DNA from: Alistipes sp. | Lineage (GTDB): Bacteria; Bacteroidota; Bacteroidia; Bacteroidales; Rikenellaceae | Length of the DNA stretch: 64,000 nt | Assembly (NCBI GenBank): GCA_022782405.1 | Contig: JALFNK010000006.1 | Coordinates: forward strand, 1-64,000 | Direction: 5' to 3' | Shown here: positions 24,852-33,492 of the stretch, piece by piece | How positions within the stretch are numbered: position 1 is the stretch's first letter | How the letters are laid out: each line of letters begins with the position of its first letter | The notes under the pieces: generated by a model | The model's database searches: none | Seen by the model: the letters and a program-made list of their open reading frames with translations, nothing else | What the model was told of the DNA's origin: nothing | Made by a program: the position numbers and the translations under genes

Positions 24852-25073
24852 ATGGCGATAATCATCAACATTGACGTCATGATGGCCAAGCGCAAAATAT
24901 CGCTCGGAGAACTTGCCGAACGCGTGGACATCACACCCGCGAATCTCTCGATCCTCAAGAACGGAAAGGCCAAGGCCATCCGTTTCTCGACGCTCGAGGC
25001 CATCTGCCGCGAACTGGAGTGCCAGCCCGGAGATATCATCGAATACAGACCCGAACCGAAATCGGAAAAGTGA
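24852..25073 (+). CDS. YozG-like Cro/CI-type helix-turn-helix regulator
   Basis: The 73-residue protein is a single HTH domain: MMAKRKISLGELAERVDI, then the recognition helix TPANLSILKNGKAKAIRF, ending with the CRELECQPGDIIEY motif typical of the YozG group. It is encoded right after a DUF2975 membrane protein, its usual partner. A G9 tract lies just before the start. A short frame starting at 24811 (MQYIRTINEGGG) runs through the tract and would join this protein in frame if one G were gained or two lost. No dedicated promoter is evident, so it is probably co-transcribed. Confidence 0.88.
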   Translation: MAIIINIDVMMAKRKISLGELAERVDITPANLSILKNGKAKAIRFSTLEAICRELECQPGDIIEYRPEPKSEK

Positions 25074-25099
25074 TAAAACCTTAATCAAATACAAAGCCT

Positions 25100-27928
25100 A
25101 TGAGAAAACTGATGATGCTCGCCGCAGCATTTTGCTTCGTCGGCAGCGTAACGGCGCAGATCAATCCGATGCAGCCCATCCCCGCAGACAAGGAGGTGCG
25201 GACCGGAAAGCTCGAAAACGGATTGACCTACTACATCCGTCATAACGAAAAGCCCAAGGGTCAGGCGGATTTCTACATTCTCCACGACGTGGGCGCCATT
25301 CAGGAAGAGGACGACCAGCAGGGTCTCGCCCACTTCCTCGAGCACATGGCCTTCAACGGCACGAAAAACCTTCCCGGGAAACAGCTCATCGAATATCTGG
25401 AGACTGTCGGCGTGAAGTTCGGATACAACCTCAACGCCGGAACAAGCTGGGACTACACCGTATACAACATCTCCGACGTGCCGACCTCGCGCCAGGGGAT
25501 CATCGACTCCGCCATGCTCGTACTGCATGACTGGTCGCATTTCATCGCGCTGCAGCCCGAAGAGATCGACTCCGAGCGCGGAGTCATCATGGAGGAGCTC
25601 CGCACGCGCGACGGCGCATCGTGGCGCTCGACGATGAAGCTCCTGCAGGCCCTCGGCAAGGGAACCCGCTACGAGCACCGCAACCTGATCGGCTACCTCG
25701 ACGGGCTGAAGAGCTTCGAGCACGACGCACTGGAGCGTTTCTACCACAAGTGGTACCGTCCGGACTACCAGGCAATCATCATCGTCGGTGATCTGGATGC
25801 CGAAGCCACTGAAGCCCGCCTGAAGGAGATGATGGCCGACATTCCCGCTCCGGCAGCAGACGCACCGCAGAAGGAGGTCATCACGGTACCCGACAACGAA
25901 GAGCCTATCGTCAGCATCTTCACCGACCCTGAAATGCAGGGCTCGCGCGTACAGATCTTCATCAAGCGCCCGGCTCTGCCCGAGGAGATGAACGACAAGG
26001 TAGCTGCCGAGATCATCAACATTACCGAGGCATACATGAGTACGATGGAAAATGCCCGTCTGCAGGAGATCGCCATGCAGCCCGACGCCCCCTTCCTCGG
26101 CGCCGGCATGGGCACGGGCGACGTAATCGGCATCATCCCGACGCTCAACGCCACGGTATTCACCGCCATGACCCAGGACGGCAAGCTCGCACGCGGCATG
26201 GAGGCCATCTACACCGAGATGGAGAAGGTCGCCCGCCACGGATTTACCCAGGGAGAGTTCGAGCGCGCCCAGGAGAACCTCATGCGTCAGGTAGAGCGCA
26301 CCTATGCAAACCGCAACGATCGCACGAACAGCCAGTTCGTAGACACCTACCTGAGCCACTACCGCAAGAACAGCCCCATGCCCGATGCCGAGACCGAATG
26401 GCAACTCGACAGCATGATCATCAAGATGCTCAACGTCGATGTGATCAATGCCTACGCCCGTGAGGTCATCAAGCCCGAGAACCAGGTCATCGTCGTTACC
26501 GCTCCCGAAAAGGAGGGCATCGTCAACCCCACCGAAGAGGAGGTGCTCGCCATCCGCGAGAAGGTGATGGCCGCAGAAATCGAGGCCTACGAGGACGATG
26601 TGGTGAAGGAACCGCTCATTCCCGAAGGTACGGTGCTGAAGGGATCTCCCGTGAAGAAGACCGAAGAGAACAAAGAATACGGCGCTACGGTATGGACGCT
26701 GGCAAATGGCACGAAGATTGTCGTCAAACCCACTACGTTCAAGGCCGACGAGGTGCGTATGAACGCCCAGGCCAAGGGTGGTCTGTCGATTCTCCCGGAC
26801 GAGGAGTATTACATGGGTGAAATGATGCCCGCCGTGAACTCCATGTCGGGTGTCGGCAAGTTCTCCGCAACGGAACTCCGCAAACAGCTCTCCGGCAAAT
26901 CGGCCGGCGTACAGCCTTCGGTGAGCGAATACTCCAGCGCCATGAACGGCTCCTGCTCGCCCAAGGATATCGAGACGATGCTCCAGCTCGTCTACCTCAA
27001 CTTCACGCAGCCCCGCTTCGACCGCACGGACTACGACAACCTGATGAAGATGCTCCACACGCAGCTGGAGAACGCCAAGACGAATCCCGACTTCCAGATG
27101 CAGGAGAAGACCCTCGATGTGATCTACGGACACAACCCGCGCCGTCAGGTCATCAACACGGAGATCATCGACAAGTTCGATTTCGAAGCGCTGCCCGCAA
27201 TCTACAAGAAGCTCTACCCCGATGCGAACAGCTTCCGGTTCACGTTCGTCGGAAACATCGACCCCGAAGTGCTCAAGCCCCTCGTGGAGAAGTACATCGG
27301 ATCGATCCCCGCATCGAAAAAGCCCATGAACTTCGTCGATGACAAGGCCTACCCCGTCAAGGGAGAGGTCGAGGAGACGTTCCGCACCCAGATGCAGCAG
27401 CCCAAGGTTTCGGTGAACTTCACCTTCACGGGAGAGATGGACTACTCGATCAAGAACAAGGTGGCCCTGACGTTTCTTACCCAGGCGCTCAACTCGCGCT
27501 ATCTGGTTTCGATCCGCGAAGAGAAGGGCGGAACATACGGCGTGCAGGTATACGGCTCGACCGGCTACATCCCGCGCGAGACCTACTCGCTGACGATGGC
27601 TTTCGACACCAACGAGGAGATGGCCGACGAGTTGTGCGAAATCATCCTCAAGGAGCTTCGCAAGATCGCCGAGGAAGGTCCGCTGACCGAGGATATCGAG
27701 AAGACTCGCGAATTCCTCGCCAAAAACTGGAAGAACAGCCTTGAACAGAACGGTTCGTGGATGAGCTACCTGCAGGCCAAATACGGTTCGGGGCTCGACT
27801 ACCTGGCCGATCAGGAGGAGGCCGTGCGTACGACGACCAATGCAGATGTGCAGGCTCTGGCCAAAAAGATTCTCGAGGACGGCAACATGGTCAAGGTCAT
27901 GATGCGCCCCGAGGCAGCCGAGGAGTAG
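25100..27928 (+). CDS. M16 family zinc metallopeptidase (pitrilysin-like)
   Basis: The 942-residue secreted peptidase has a signal peptide (to about 20). The N-terminal M16 domain carries the inverted zinc motif HFLEH (His78, Glu81, His82) with the distal Glu near 159 (DSERGVIMEEL). A second, non-catalytic M16 half covers about 480-930. The architecture and size match the Bacteroidetes insulinase-type proteases, which degrade peptides in the periplasm. It starts 26 nt after the HTH gene and ends before a strong terminator. Confidence 0.93.
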   Translation: MRKLMMLAAAFCFVGSVTAQINPMQPIPADKEVRTGKLENGLTYYIRHNEKPKGQADFYILHDVGAIQEEDDQQGLAHFLEHMAFNGTKNLPGKQLIEYLETVGVKFGYNLNAGTSWDYTVYNISDVPTSRQGIIDSAMLVLHDWSHFIALQPEEIDSERGVIMEELRTRDGASWRSTMKLLQALGKGTRYEHRNLIGYLDGLKSFEHDALERFYHKWYRPDYQAIIIVGDLDAEATEARLKEMMADIPAPAADAPQKEVITVPDNEEPIVSIFTDPEMQGSRVQIFIKRPALPEEMNDKVAAEIINITEAYMSTMENARLQEIAMQPDAPFLGAGMGTGDVIGIIPTLNATVFTAMTQDGKLARGMEAIYTEMEKVARHGFTQGEFERAQENLMRQVERTYANRNDRTNSQFVDTYLSHYRKNSPMPDAETEWQLDSMIIKMLNVDVINAYAREVIKPENQVIVVTAPEKEGIVNPTEEEVLAIREKVMAAEIEAYEDDVVKEPLIPEGTVLKGSPVKKTEENKEYGATVWTLANGTKIVVKPTTFKADEVRMNAQAKGGLSILPDEEYYMGEMMPAVNSMSGVGKFSATELRKQLSGKSAGVQPSVSEYSSAMNGSCSPKDIETMLQLVYLNFTQPRFDRTDYDNLMKMLHTQLENAKTNPDFQMQEKTLDVIYGHNPRRQVINTEIIDKFDFEALPAIYKKLYPDANSFRFTFVGNIDPEVLKPLVEKYIGSIPASKKPMNFVDDKAYPVKGEVEETFRTQMQQPKVSVNFTFTGEMDYSIKNKVALTFLTQALNSRYLVSIREEKGGTYGVQVYGSTGYIPRETYSLTMAFDTNEEMADELCEIILKELRKIAEEGPLTEDIEKTREFLAKNWKNSLEQNGSWMSYLQAKYGSGLDYLADQEEAVRTTTNADVQALAKKILEDGNMVKVMMRPEAAEE

Positions 27929-27949
27929 GCTCTTACGGCGATTCAACGA

Positions 27950-27982
27950 ACGGTCCCCGCATACGCGGGGACCGTTTTTTCA
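27950..27982 (+). terminator. Terminator of M16 peptidase gene
   Basis: An 11-bp stem ACGGTCCCCGC/GCGGGGACCGT with a 4-nt loop followed by six T residues. Confidence 0.92.
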
Positions 27983-28228
27983 TGCGGTTCCATCATGGCG
28001 GCACCGGCCTCCCCGCAGAAAACACCAATCCGCAAATCGGACAGCCGCGCCGTTGTCCGTACTTTCCCGGAGAGGTCGCGGCAAAAAACCGCGATACAAA
28101 CAGGCTCCCCCAAACAGACAAAAACGCCGAGAGCAAGACAGGACAGAACAGGACGGAACAATACTACGGAAGCAAAGGTACGAAACGGAATCGGGATATA
28201 TCCCGGGAGATAATCACAACAATCGATA
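27983..28228. other. Gene-poor region with palindrome
   Basis: No credible gene is found between the M16 terminator and the next one. It contains a perfect 14-bp palindrome CGGGATATATCCCG (28192-28205) and, on the minus strand, a TACCTTTG -7-like box (28180-28173) that would start a transcript leading into no recognised gene. A small RNA is possible but unproven. Confidence 0.4.
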
Positions 28229-28233
28229 CAACA

Positions 28234-28269
28234 AAAAACCGGAGGCACCTTACGATGCCTCCGGTTTTT
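28234..28269. terminator. Bidirectional terminator
   Basis: A 14-bp stem AAAAACCGGAGGCA/TGCCTCCGGTTTTT with an 8-nt loop. It ends the long minus-strand nuclease/TonB operon. Confidence 0.9.
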
Positions 28270-28286
28270 ACTTGCGGCACGGACCG

Positions 28287-29534
28287 CTACTGGTTCTCGT
28301 AGTCGTCGCCGCCGACCTTCACGGGCGGATTCAGCGACTCGGCCGGCGTATTGGCCTGGATCCACTCCTCGGTGAGCAGATCCTCCTCGGCGAACTGGAG
28401 GTCCTCCAGGCGGCTGACCGAAATCTGGTACTGCGCATAGTCCGAAGCTCCTCCCTTGAAATCGCTCTTCTGCGAATAGATGCCGAAGATACCCAGCACC
28501 GTACCCACGGCGCCGTTCTTCGGAATGGGCTTCATGGCGAACTGCGAATAACCGCTCGTGCGCACCGTATAGATGCCCGGATCCGAAGTATACTCCGCAG
28601 CGTCGTTGTAGGAGATCATCACCGAACCGTAGAGGCGGACATTGTTCCGGTTGTAGGCCCAGTAATACCAGGCGCCGAACTGCGCGTCGCCCCAGTCGGT
28701 AACGATCCAGCTCGGATAGGGGTTCGTATAGGAGCCGTTCTTGATCATCGTGGGCACATTGCCATCCTGATCCTTGACTCCGGCATAGCGCACCTTGATG
28801 TTCTTGAAACGCACCAGACGGCCCAGGGCACTCTTGATATTCGTGGCGCCCGTAAGCAGCGTCTTGTAGCTGTTCTCGTCCACATCCAGAATGTCCGACT
28901 CCTCGAGCGTCGTCTTCTCGCCCGCGAAGACATTGAGCGACGAAATCTTCGGGTCATCGAGGTTCGAGTTGGCGTAGTACTTGTGGCGGCCGGCCGTATT
29001 GTAGCCGTCGGAGGGGGCTCCGCCGATCGAAAGCATCATGCGGTAGTTGCCCAGATAGAGCCCGTCCAGACGCACATAGACCCACTGGCTGACCATATCC
29101 TCCAGATCGAGGTAAAAGTCCATGAACAGGCCGCTGTAAAGTTTCAGCTCGATGGCGGCTGTACCGTCGTAGATGAACAGCGACTTGTAGATGTTGCCCT
29201 GGCGGTCGCTGCTGATCACCTTGCCCTTGATATAGTACTTCGAAGCCTCCTCCCAGCCTTTCAGTCCGTCAAAGTCCTTCTCTTCGGGATCCAGCGCGCC
29301 CAGTTTCAACGTGCAGGTCGTCGAGAAATCGCTGTTCGTACCCGTACCGGATATGCTGCCGAAAGCAGTCTCGAACTGCGCCTTCAGATCGGCAATATCA
29401 AGCCGCTGAAGACCCAGCGTCGTCATATCCTCATCCGTGTAGAGCTTCTCCGGAGCAGGCGTGTCGAAATCGTTGTAGCACCCTACGGTCAGCAGTGCGA
29501 CCGCAAAGGCCAGTATCATATGCAGTTTTTTCAT
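28287..29534 (-). CDS. DUF5689 lipoprotein (last gene of nuclease/TonB operon)
   Basis: The 415-residue lipoprotein has lipobox LTVGC (Cys19). The body matches DUF5689: IKGKVISSDRQGNIYKSLFI, then an OB-fold-like strand pattern with IELKLYSGLFMDFYLDLEDM and VYVRLDGLYLGNYRMMLSIG. It is presumably held at the cell surface. It follows the TonB receptor by 19 nt, the position a SusD-like partner takes in glycan loci, although it is not a SusD. OB-like folds often bind nucleic acid, which fits the nucleases upstream. The ATG at 29534 is chosen for the lipoprotein signal. Confidence 0.85.
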   Translation of the reverse strand: MKKLHMILAFAVALLTVGCYNDFDTPAPEKLYTDEDMTTLGLQRLDIADLKAQFETAFGSISGTGTNSDFSTTCTLKLGALDPEEKDFDGLKGWEEASKYYIKGKVISSDRQGNIYKSLFIYDGTAAIELKLYSGLFMDFYLDLEDMVSQWVYVRLDGLYLGNYRMMLSIGGAPSDGYNTAGRHKYYANSNLDDPKISSLNVFAGEKTTLEESDILDVDENSYKTLLTGATNIKSALGRLVRFKNIKVRYAGVKDQDGNVPTMIKNGSYTNPYPSWIVTDWGDAQFGAWYYWAYNRNNVRLYGSVMISYNDAAEYTSDPGIYTVRTSGYSQFAMKPIPKNGAVGTVLGIFGIYSQKSDFKGGASDYAQYQISVSRLEDLQFAEEDLLTEEWIQANTPAESLNPPVKVGGDDYENQ

Positions 29535-29553
29535 AAATCGTCGTCTTTCGCGG

Positions 29554-32406
29554 TTAGAATCGCAGATATACATTCAGATAATAGTTCGTACCCAGCATAT
29601 AGAAGTACTTCGAATCGAAACGGCTGTAACGCGTCTCACCGTTGCTGGCACGCACACGGTTCATACGCATCTGCTCGTATCCGCCCGTACGGATATCCTG
29701 GTCGTTGAGAATGTTCTTCACCTCGAGGCTGAAGCCCAGCATGTACTGGCCGATATACCAGTTCTTGCCGACGCTCGCACTCAACGTGTAGTAACCGCCG
29801 AAGCGCTCCTGCTTCCGAATGGCCTTGATGGCCTTGATGGCCTTGATGGCAGCAACCTGCTGCTCGTCCGTCGAATTCGTGTTGGAAAGGATATTCGTAT
29901 AGTACTCGATGGCCTTCGCCGTACGGTACATGGGGTTCATCGAAAGGTAGAGGCCGTCGTAGTAGTTGAAGTTCACGGATGCGAACCAATTGCGCGGACC
30001 ACTGTAGTCCAGGCCGACGTTAAGCGCCGTCTGAGGCGTACTCTCCACATGGAACCCGTCCCAGGCAACCTTGTCGCGCAGCACGATCTTATCGACGTTG
30101 TCCACCGTCTGCACGAAATTCGGATTCGACGTATAGGTGTAGTCGCCCAGGCTCAACGCACCGACTACCGACAGGCCGTTCCAGATGGGTACCGACACTG
30201 CGGCCTCCAGACCATAGTGGCGCTTGTCGATGCCGCTCATGGCGAAGTTCGTGAACGAACTGCGCGTGTCGTCGTAGAACGAGATGACCTTCGACTGGTC
30301 CGCGATCGTCGTATAGTAGCCCGAGATGCGAGCCTTGATGTACGGCAGGTTGAGGTTGTAGGTCAGATCCACGCCAAAGATCTTCTCGGCCTTCAGACCC
30401 GGAGTCGTCGTATTGCGCGTACGCGGCGACACGAACGCCGTGGCGAACTTCGGAGCCTGCTGCATCACGGCAACATTGGCCTCCAGAGAGTGCGCGCGGG
30501 AGAACTTGTAGCCGAAGTTGCCCTTGGCCGTATAGGTCAGGTACTCGAGTTTCTTCGAATCGCCCTTCGAGTTGTCGGGGAAAAGGCCCTTGCGCCACAG
30601 TCCCTCGCGGTGCATCGTCGAGTAGCCCAGCTCACCGGCGACGGCCATCGAGAAGCCGCCCTTGCGCCACGAATAGAGCGCCCAGGCATTGCCCTCGAGC
30701 AGGTGGGCCCGGTAGTTGTAGCTGAACTTGTCGCCTTCGCGTGCGATGCGGGCATGGCCCGTAGCCTCGTAGTAATCCAGGTCGTTCTGTGCGGCCGTCG
30801 TGCTCGACATGTCGCGCTCGGCGAACTTGTCGATATCGTACCAATAGTCGCCACCCATAAGGTCCTTGATCTCGTCGTAGTACCAGGTACGGTTCACACG
30901 CAGGTTCACACCGCCGAGAATACGCATGTTGTTGCGCATCTCATGCTGGATGCTGGCCGCGAAGTTGTAGTCGAGCTGGTCCGTGTGGCGCTCCTCGAGA
31001 ATGTAGTTCGAACGGTAATGCGTTCCGGCATACTCCTCGAGGCCCGCCATGTTTTTCAGCTCGGTATCGATGTACTTGTTCTTGCTGTAGAAGTCATCGA
31101 AATCGAGCATACCCGTCCAGGTCATCGCCCGCTCAAGGTACTTCAGCTGGTCGAAATAGAAGGTCTGGCCGGAGCTCTCGCCCGGAATATACTGACCGAA
31201 GGCGTACGAAGGCAGGTAACGGTAGTAATCGCCGCGGGGATCCGGCCCGCCGTTCCACGTCAGCGCCGAATAGCCGTTCTTGCCGAAACGCAGCGACGTG
31301 GCGGCATTCAGGCGCGTACGCTCCGACATGTCCCAGGTATAGGTCAGCATCGCGATCGGCTCGTGCATGTCGCGCACTCGCGAGTTGCGCAGTTTGCCGG
31401 CCTGATAGCCCACATTGGGGTTGTAGTAGTTGTTGCCGAAGAGAGCGTAAGCCTCATCGGTCGAAGCCTGCTGCGCTCCGCGCTCGGTGGGCGACGCCAT
31501 GATGGTCAGACCAAGACGGTGGTTGTCGCCGAAAAGTTTCTCGGCCGACGCGAAGTACGAATAGGCGTTGTAATATACTCCGTCCACATAGCCGTTGCCA
31601 CCCTGACGCGTACCGAACGAGAAGGCATACGACCATCCGTTGTCCAACTGTCCGGAAGCATAGGAGACCATCGCACGGAAACGGTAGAGCTGGTTGGCAT
31701 TCGAAACGCTCACCCGGAAACCCTTGCGCATCTGCGAAGCCCGCGCATTGATGTTCGTCATGCCGCCGATACCGCCTACGCCGTAGTCCATCATCTCGAG
31801 TCCCGTGGCATTCTCCTGATTACGGGTGGCATCGTTCAGACCGCTCCACAGCGACCAGGGGCCGTAGCCCGTCATGGCATCGTTGAAACGAATGCCGTTG
31901 AGCATGATGTCCGAATACTGCGCATCGAGACCGCGGACATTGAAACGCATCTCGCTGAAACGATACGAGGCGATATTGCTGAAGAGATCCTTCGACGAGG
32001 ACAATTTCCCGGGAAGCGCCTGCATGTCGGAATCGGAATCGGACTCATAGTCCGACTCGACGAATACCGCGCCATCGACCTTGTTGAACGATCCAAGCGG
32101 CGAAATGACCACCGACTTGATGTCCTGAATGAAATCGTCGCTCACACGAACCATCAGCTCGAGGTCCTCGTATTCCGGCGTTGCAAACTGGACCATATAT
32201 TTGCCTGCGGGCAGGTTCTCGAAGAGGAACTGGCCGTCGCGGTCGGTCGTGGTCGTAAGCCCCAGCGACTCAACGGTTACCTTCACGTCGCTCAGGGCCG
32301 CACGCCCGTTGCGCGAGACCACCTTGCCGCGAATACCGCCGTCCTGCGCATAGGCTGCGGTCGTGGCAACAAGGAGCATCAGAAATAGGAAAAATCTCTG
32401 TTTCAT
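29554..32406 (-). CDS. TonB-dependent outer-membrane receptor of nuclease operon
   Basis: The 950-residue protein has a signal peptide to about 20 (AYAQ), then a CarboxypepD_reg-like beta sandwich (about 23-105: GIRGKVVSRNGRAALSDVKV), a plug domain (about 150-245, ending GGIGGMTNINARAS) and a 22-strand-type barrel ending in the aromatic residue of YYLNVYLRF. No SusD partner follows; the neighbours are two nucleases and two DUF5689 lipoproteins. A tandem 9-bp repeat encodes KAIKAIKAIKAI near residue 857, probably in a surface loop. The cargo is inferred to be nucleic-acid fragments, nucleosides or phosphate, not shown. Confidence 0.9.
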   Translation of the reverse strand: MKQRFFLFLMLLVATTAAYAQDGGIRGKVVSRNGRAALSDVKVTVESLGLTTTTDRDGQFLFENLPAGKYMVQFATPEYEDLELMVRVSDDFIQDIKSVVISPLGSFNKVDGAVFVESDYESDSDSDMQALPGKLSSSKDLFSNIASYRFSEMRFNVRGLDAQYSDIMLNGIRFNDAMTGYGPWSLWSGLNDATRNQENATGLEMMDYGVGGIGGMTNINARASQMRKGFRVSVSNANQLYRFRAMVSYASGQLDNGWSYAFSFGTRQGGNGYVDGVYYNAYSYFASAEKLFGDNHRLGLTIMASPTERGAQQASTDEAYALFGNNYYNPNVGYQAGKLRNSRVRDMHEPIAMLTYTWDMSERTRLNAATSLRFGKNGYSALTWNGGPDPRGDYYRYLPSYAFGQYIPGESSGQTFYFDQLKYLERAMTWTGMLDFDDFYSKNKYIDTELKNMAGLEEYAGTHYRSNYILEERHTDQLDYNFAASIQHEMRNNMRILGGVNLRVNRTWYYDEIKDLMGGDYWYDIDKFAERDMSSTTAAQNDLDYYEATGHARIAREGDKFSYNYRAHLLEGNAWALYSWRKGGFSMAVAGELGYSTMHREGLWRKGLFPDNSKGDSKKLEYLTYTAKGNFGYKFSRAHSLEANVAVMQQAPKFATAFVSPRTRNTTTPGLKAEKIFGVDLTYNLNLPYIKARISGYYTTIADQSKVISFYDDTRSSFTNFAMSGIDKRHYGLEAAVSVPIWNGLSVVGALSLGDYTYTSNPNFVQTVDNVDKIVLRDKVAWDGFHVESTPQTALNVGLDYSGPRNWFASVNFNYYDGLYLSMNPMYRTAKAIEYYTNILSNTNSTDEQQVAAIKAIKAIKAIRKQERFGGYYTLSASVGKNWYIGQYMLGFSLEVKNILNDQDIRTGGYEQMRMNRVRASNGETRYSRFDSKYFYMLGTNYYLNVYLRF
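29821..29849. repeat. Tandem 9-bp repeat in TonB receptor gene
   Basis: GGCCTTGAT is repeated three times plus a partial copy. The unit length is a multiple of three, so copy-number change would keep the frame and alter only the KAI repeat in the receptor. Confidence 0.85.
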
Positions 32407-32424
32407 ACACTTATTTTGTGGTGT

Positions 32425-33456
32425 TTATTTGGCTATGTAGATATATGCGGGGAAGTGGTCGCTGAATCCGCCCTGGAAATTGTTGCCCACGAACGTACGC
32501 AGCGGATAGCCCTTGTACTGCCCCTCCTTCTGGATCATGTAGGGGCGGCGGAAGATGCCTCCGTAGAACTTCGTGTCGCCGACCTTCTGAAGCTTCAGCT
32601 CGCCGGTGGATCCCGTGGCAAGATTCTCCGATACGATAATGTTGTCAAACAGATTCCAGTCATCGCGGTAAGCCAGCGATCCGTAGCCCGCCTTGAGCAG
32701 GGCGATAAAGGGATTGAACATGTCGCCCGGCTGTACGTCGCCGATCTTGCCCTTCGCTCCGAGCCCCTCGACGATACTGCGGTCGGTGGCATCGTCGTTC
32801 AGGTCGCCCATAACGACCACCTTCGTGGCGGGATTGGCCTGCCGGACCGAATCGACCAACTCGCGAACCCGCGCAGCCGCAGCCAGACGCTTCGGCTCCG
32901 AGGCGGCCTGACCGCCCAGACGCGAAGGCCAGTGGCAAACGACGAAATAGAACGGCTCACCCTCGATCGTGCCCCACATCGTTACAAAATCACGGGTGCG
33001 GAAATCCGGATTGTCGGGCATGTGGAACGGAACGGCCGCACTGCCCTCCAGCTTGAAAACATCGGGACGATAGTAGAAACCCACATCGACACCGCGCAAA
33101 TCGGGCGAATCGTAGTGCACGATGCGGTAATTCCCTTTCGAAAGTTTCGGGGTGGCGATCACATCCTCCATCACCGAGCGGTTCTCGATCTCCGAAACGC
33201 CGATGACGATCGGGAAATCCTGATCCGCGGAGGCGATATCGAACAACACCCGCTCGAGATTGCCGATCTTCTTGTTGTACTTGTACGAATTCCACTTCTT
33301 CGGACCCTCGGGCGTGAACTCCGTATCGTTCACACCGGGATCGTTGATCGTGTCGAACAGGTTCTCGAAGTTGTAGAAGACCACTTTGTAGGGCTTCTGC
33401 GCAAAGCCTGCCGCAAGCAGTACGACAAGCACGCCTGTCAAAAGAATTTTCTTCAT
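32425..33456 (-). CDS. Endonuclease/exonuclease/phosphatase-family secreted enzyme
   Basis: The 343-residue protein has a signal peptide (to about 19, GFAQ). Residues about 24-340 form an EEP (DNase I-like) fold with the metal and catalytic blocks VVFYNFENLFD, VIGVSEIENRS, VVCHWPSRLGG, VVVMGDLNDD and, near the end, FQGGFSDHFPAY (SDH motif). The family cleaves phosphodiesters in DNA, RNA or lipids. Its place between a DNA/RNA non-specific nuclease and a TonB receptor suggests it trims extracellular nucleic acid. ATG at 33456 is used since it yields the signal peptide; it is 36 nt after the nuclease stop. Confidence 0.92.
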   Translation of the reverse strand: MKKILLTGVLVVLLAAGFAQKPYKVVFYNFENLFDTINDPGVNDTEFTPEGPKKWNSYKYNKKIGNLERVLFDIASADQDFPIVIGVSEIENRSVMEDVIATPKLSKGNYRIVHYDSPDLRGVDVGFYYRPDVFKLEGSAAVPFHMPDNPDFRTRDFVTMWGTIEGEPFYFVVCHWPSRLGGQAASEPKRLAAAARVRELVDSVRQANPATKVVVMGDLNDDATDRSIVEGLGAKGKIGDVQPGDMFNPFIALLKAGYGSLAYRDDWNLFDNIIVSENLATGSTGELKLQKVGDTKFYGGIFRRPYMIQKEGQYKGYPLRTFVGNNFQGGFSDHFPAYIYIAK

Positions 33457-33492
33457 ATATGTATGAATTGCTGTTAAGATTTTCACGTTTCA

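Noticed and set aside
25085-27946. A 953-codon open frame antisense to the M16 peptidase gene
   Set aside because: The sense strand encodes a complete M16 peptidase with HFLEH motif. The antisense frame is His/Val/Leu/Arg-rich without recognisable domains and is a by-product of GC-rich codon use.
30049-32388. A 779-codon open frame antisense to the TonB receptor of the nuclease operon
   Set aside because: The sense frame is a full TonB receptor with signal peptide, plug and barrel. The antisense product has no signal, no domains and a skewed composition.
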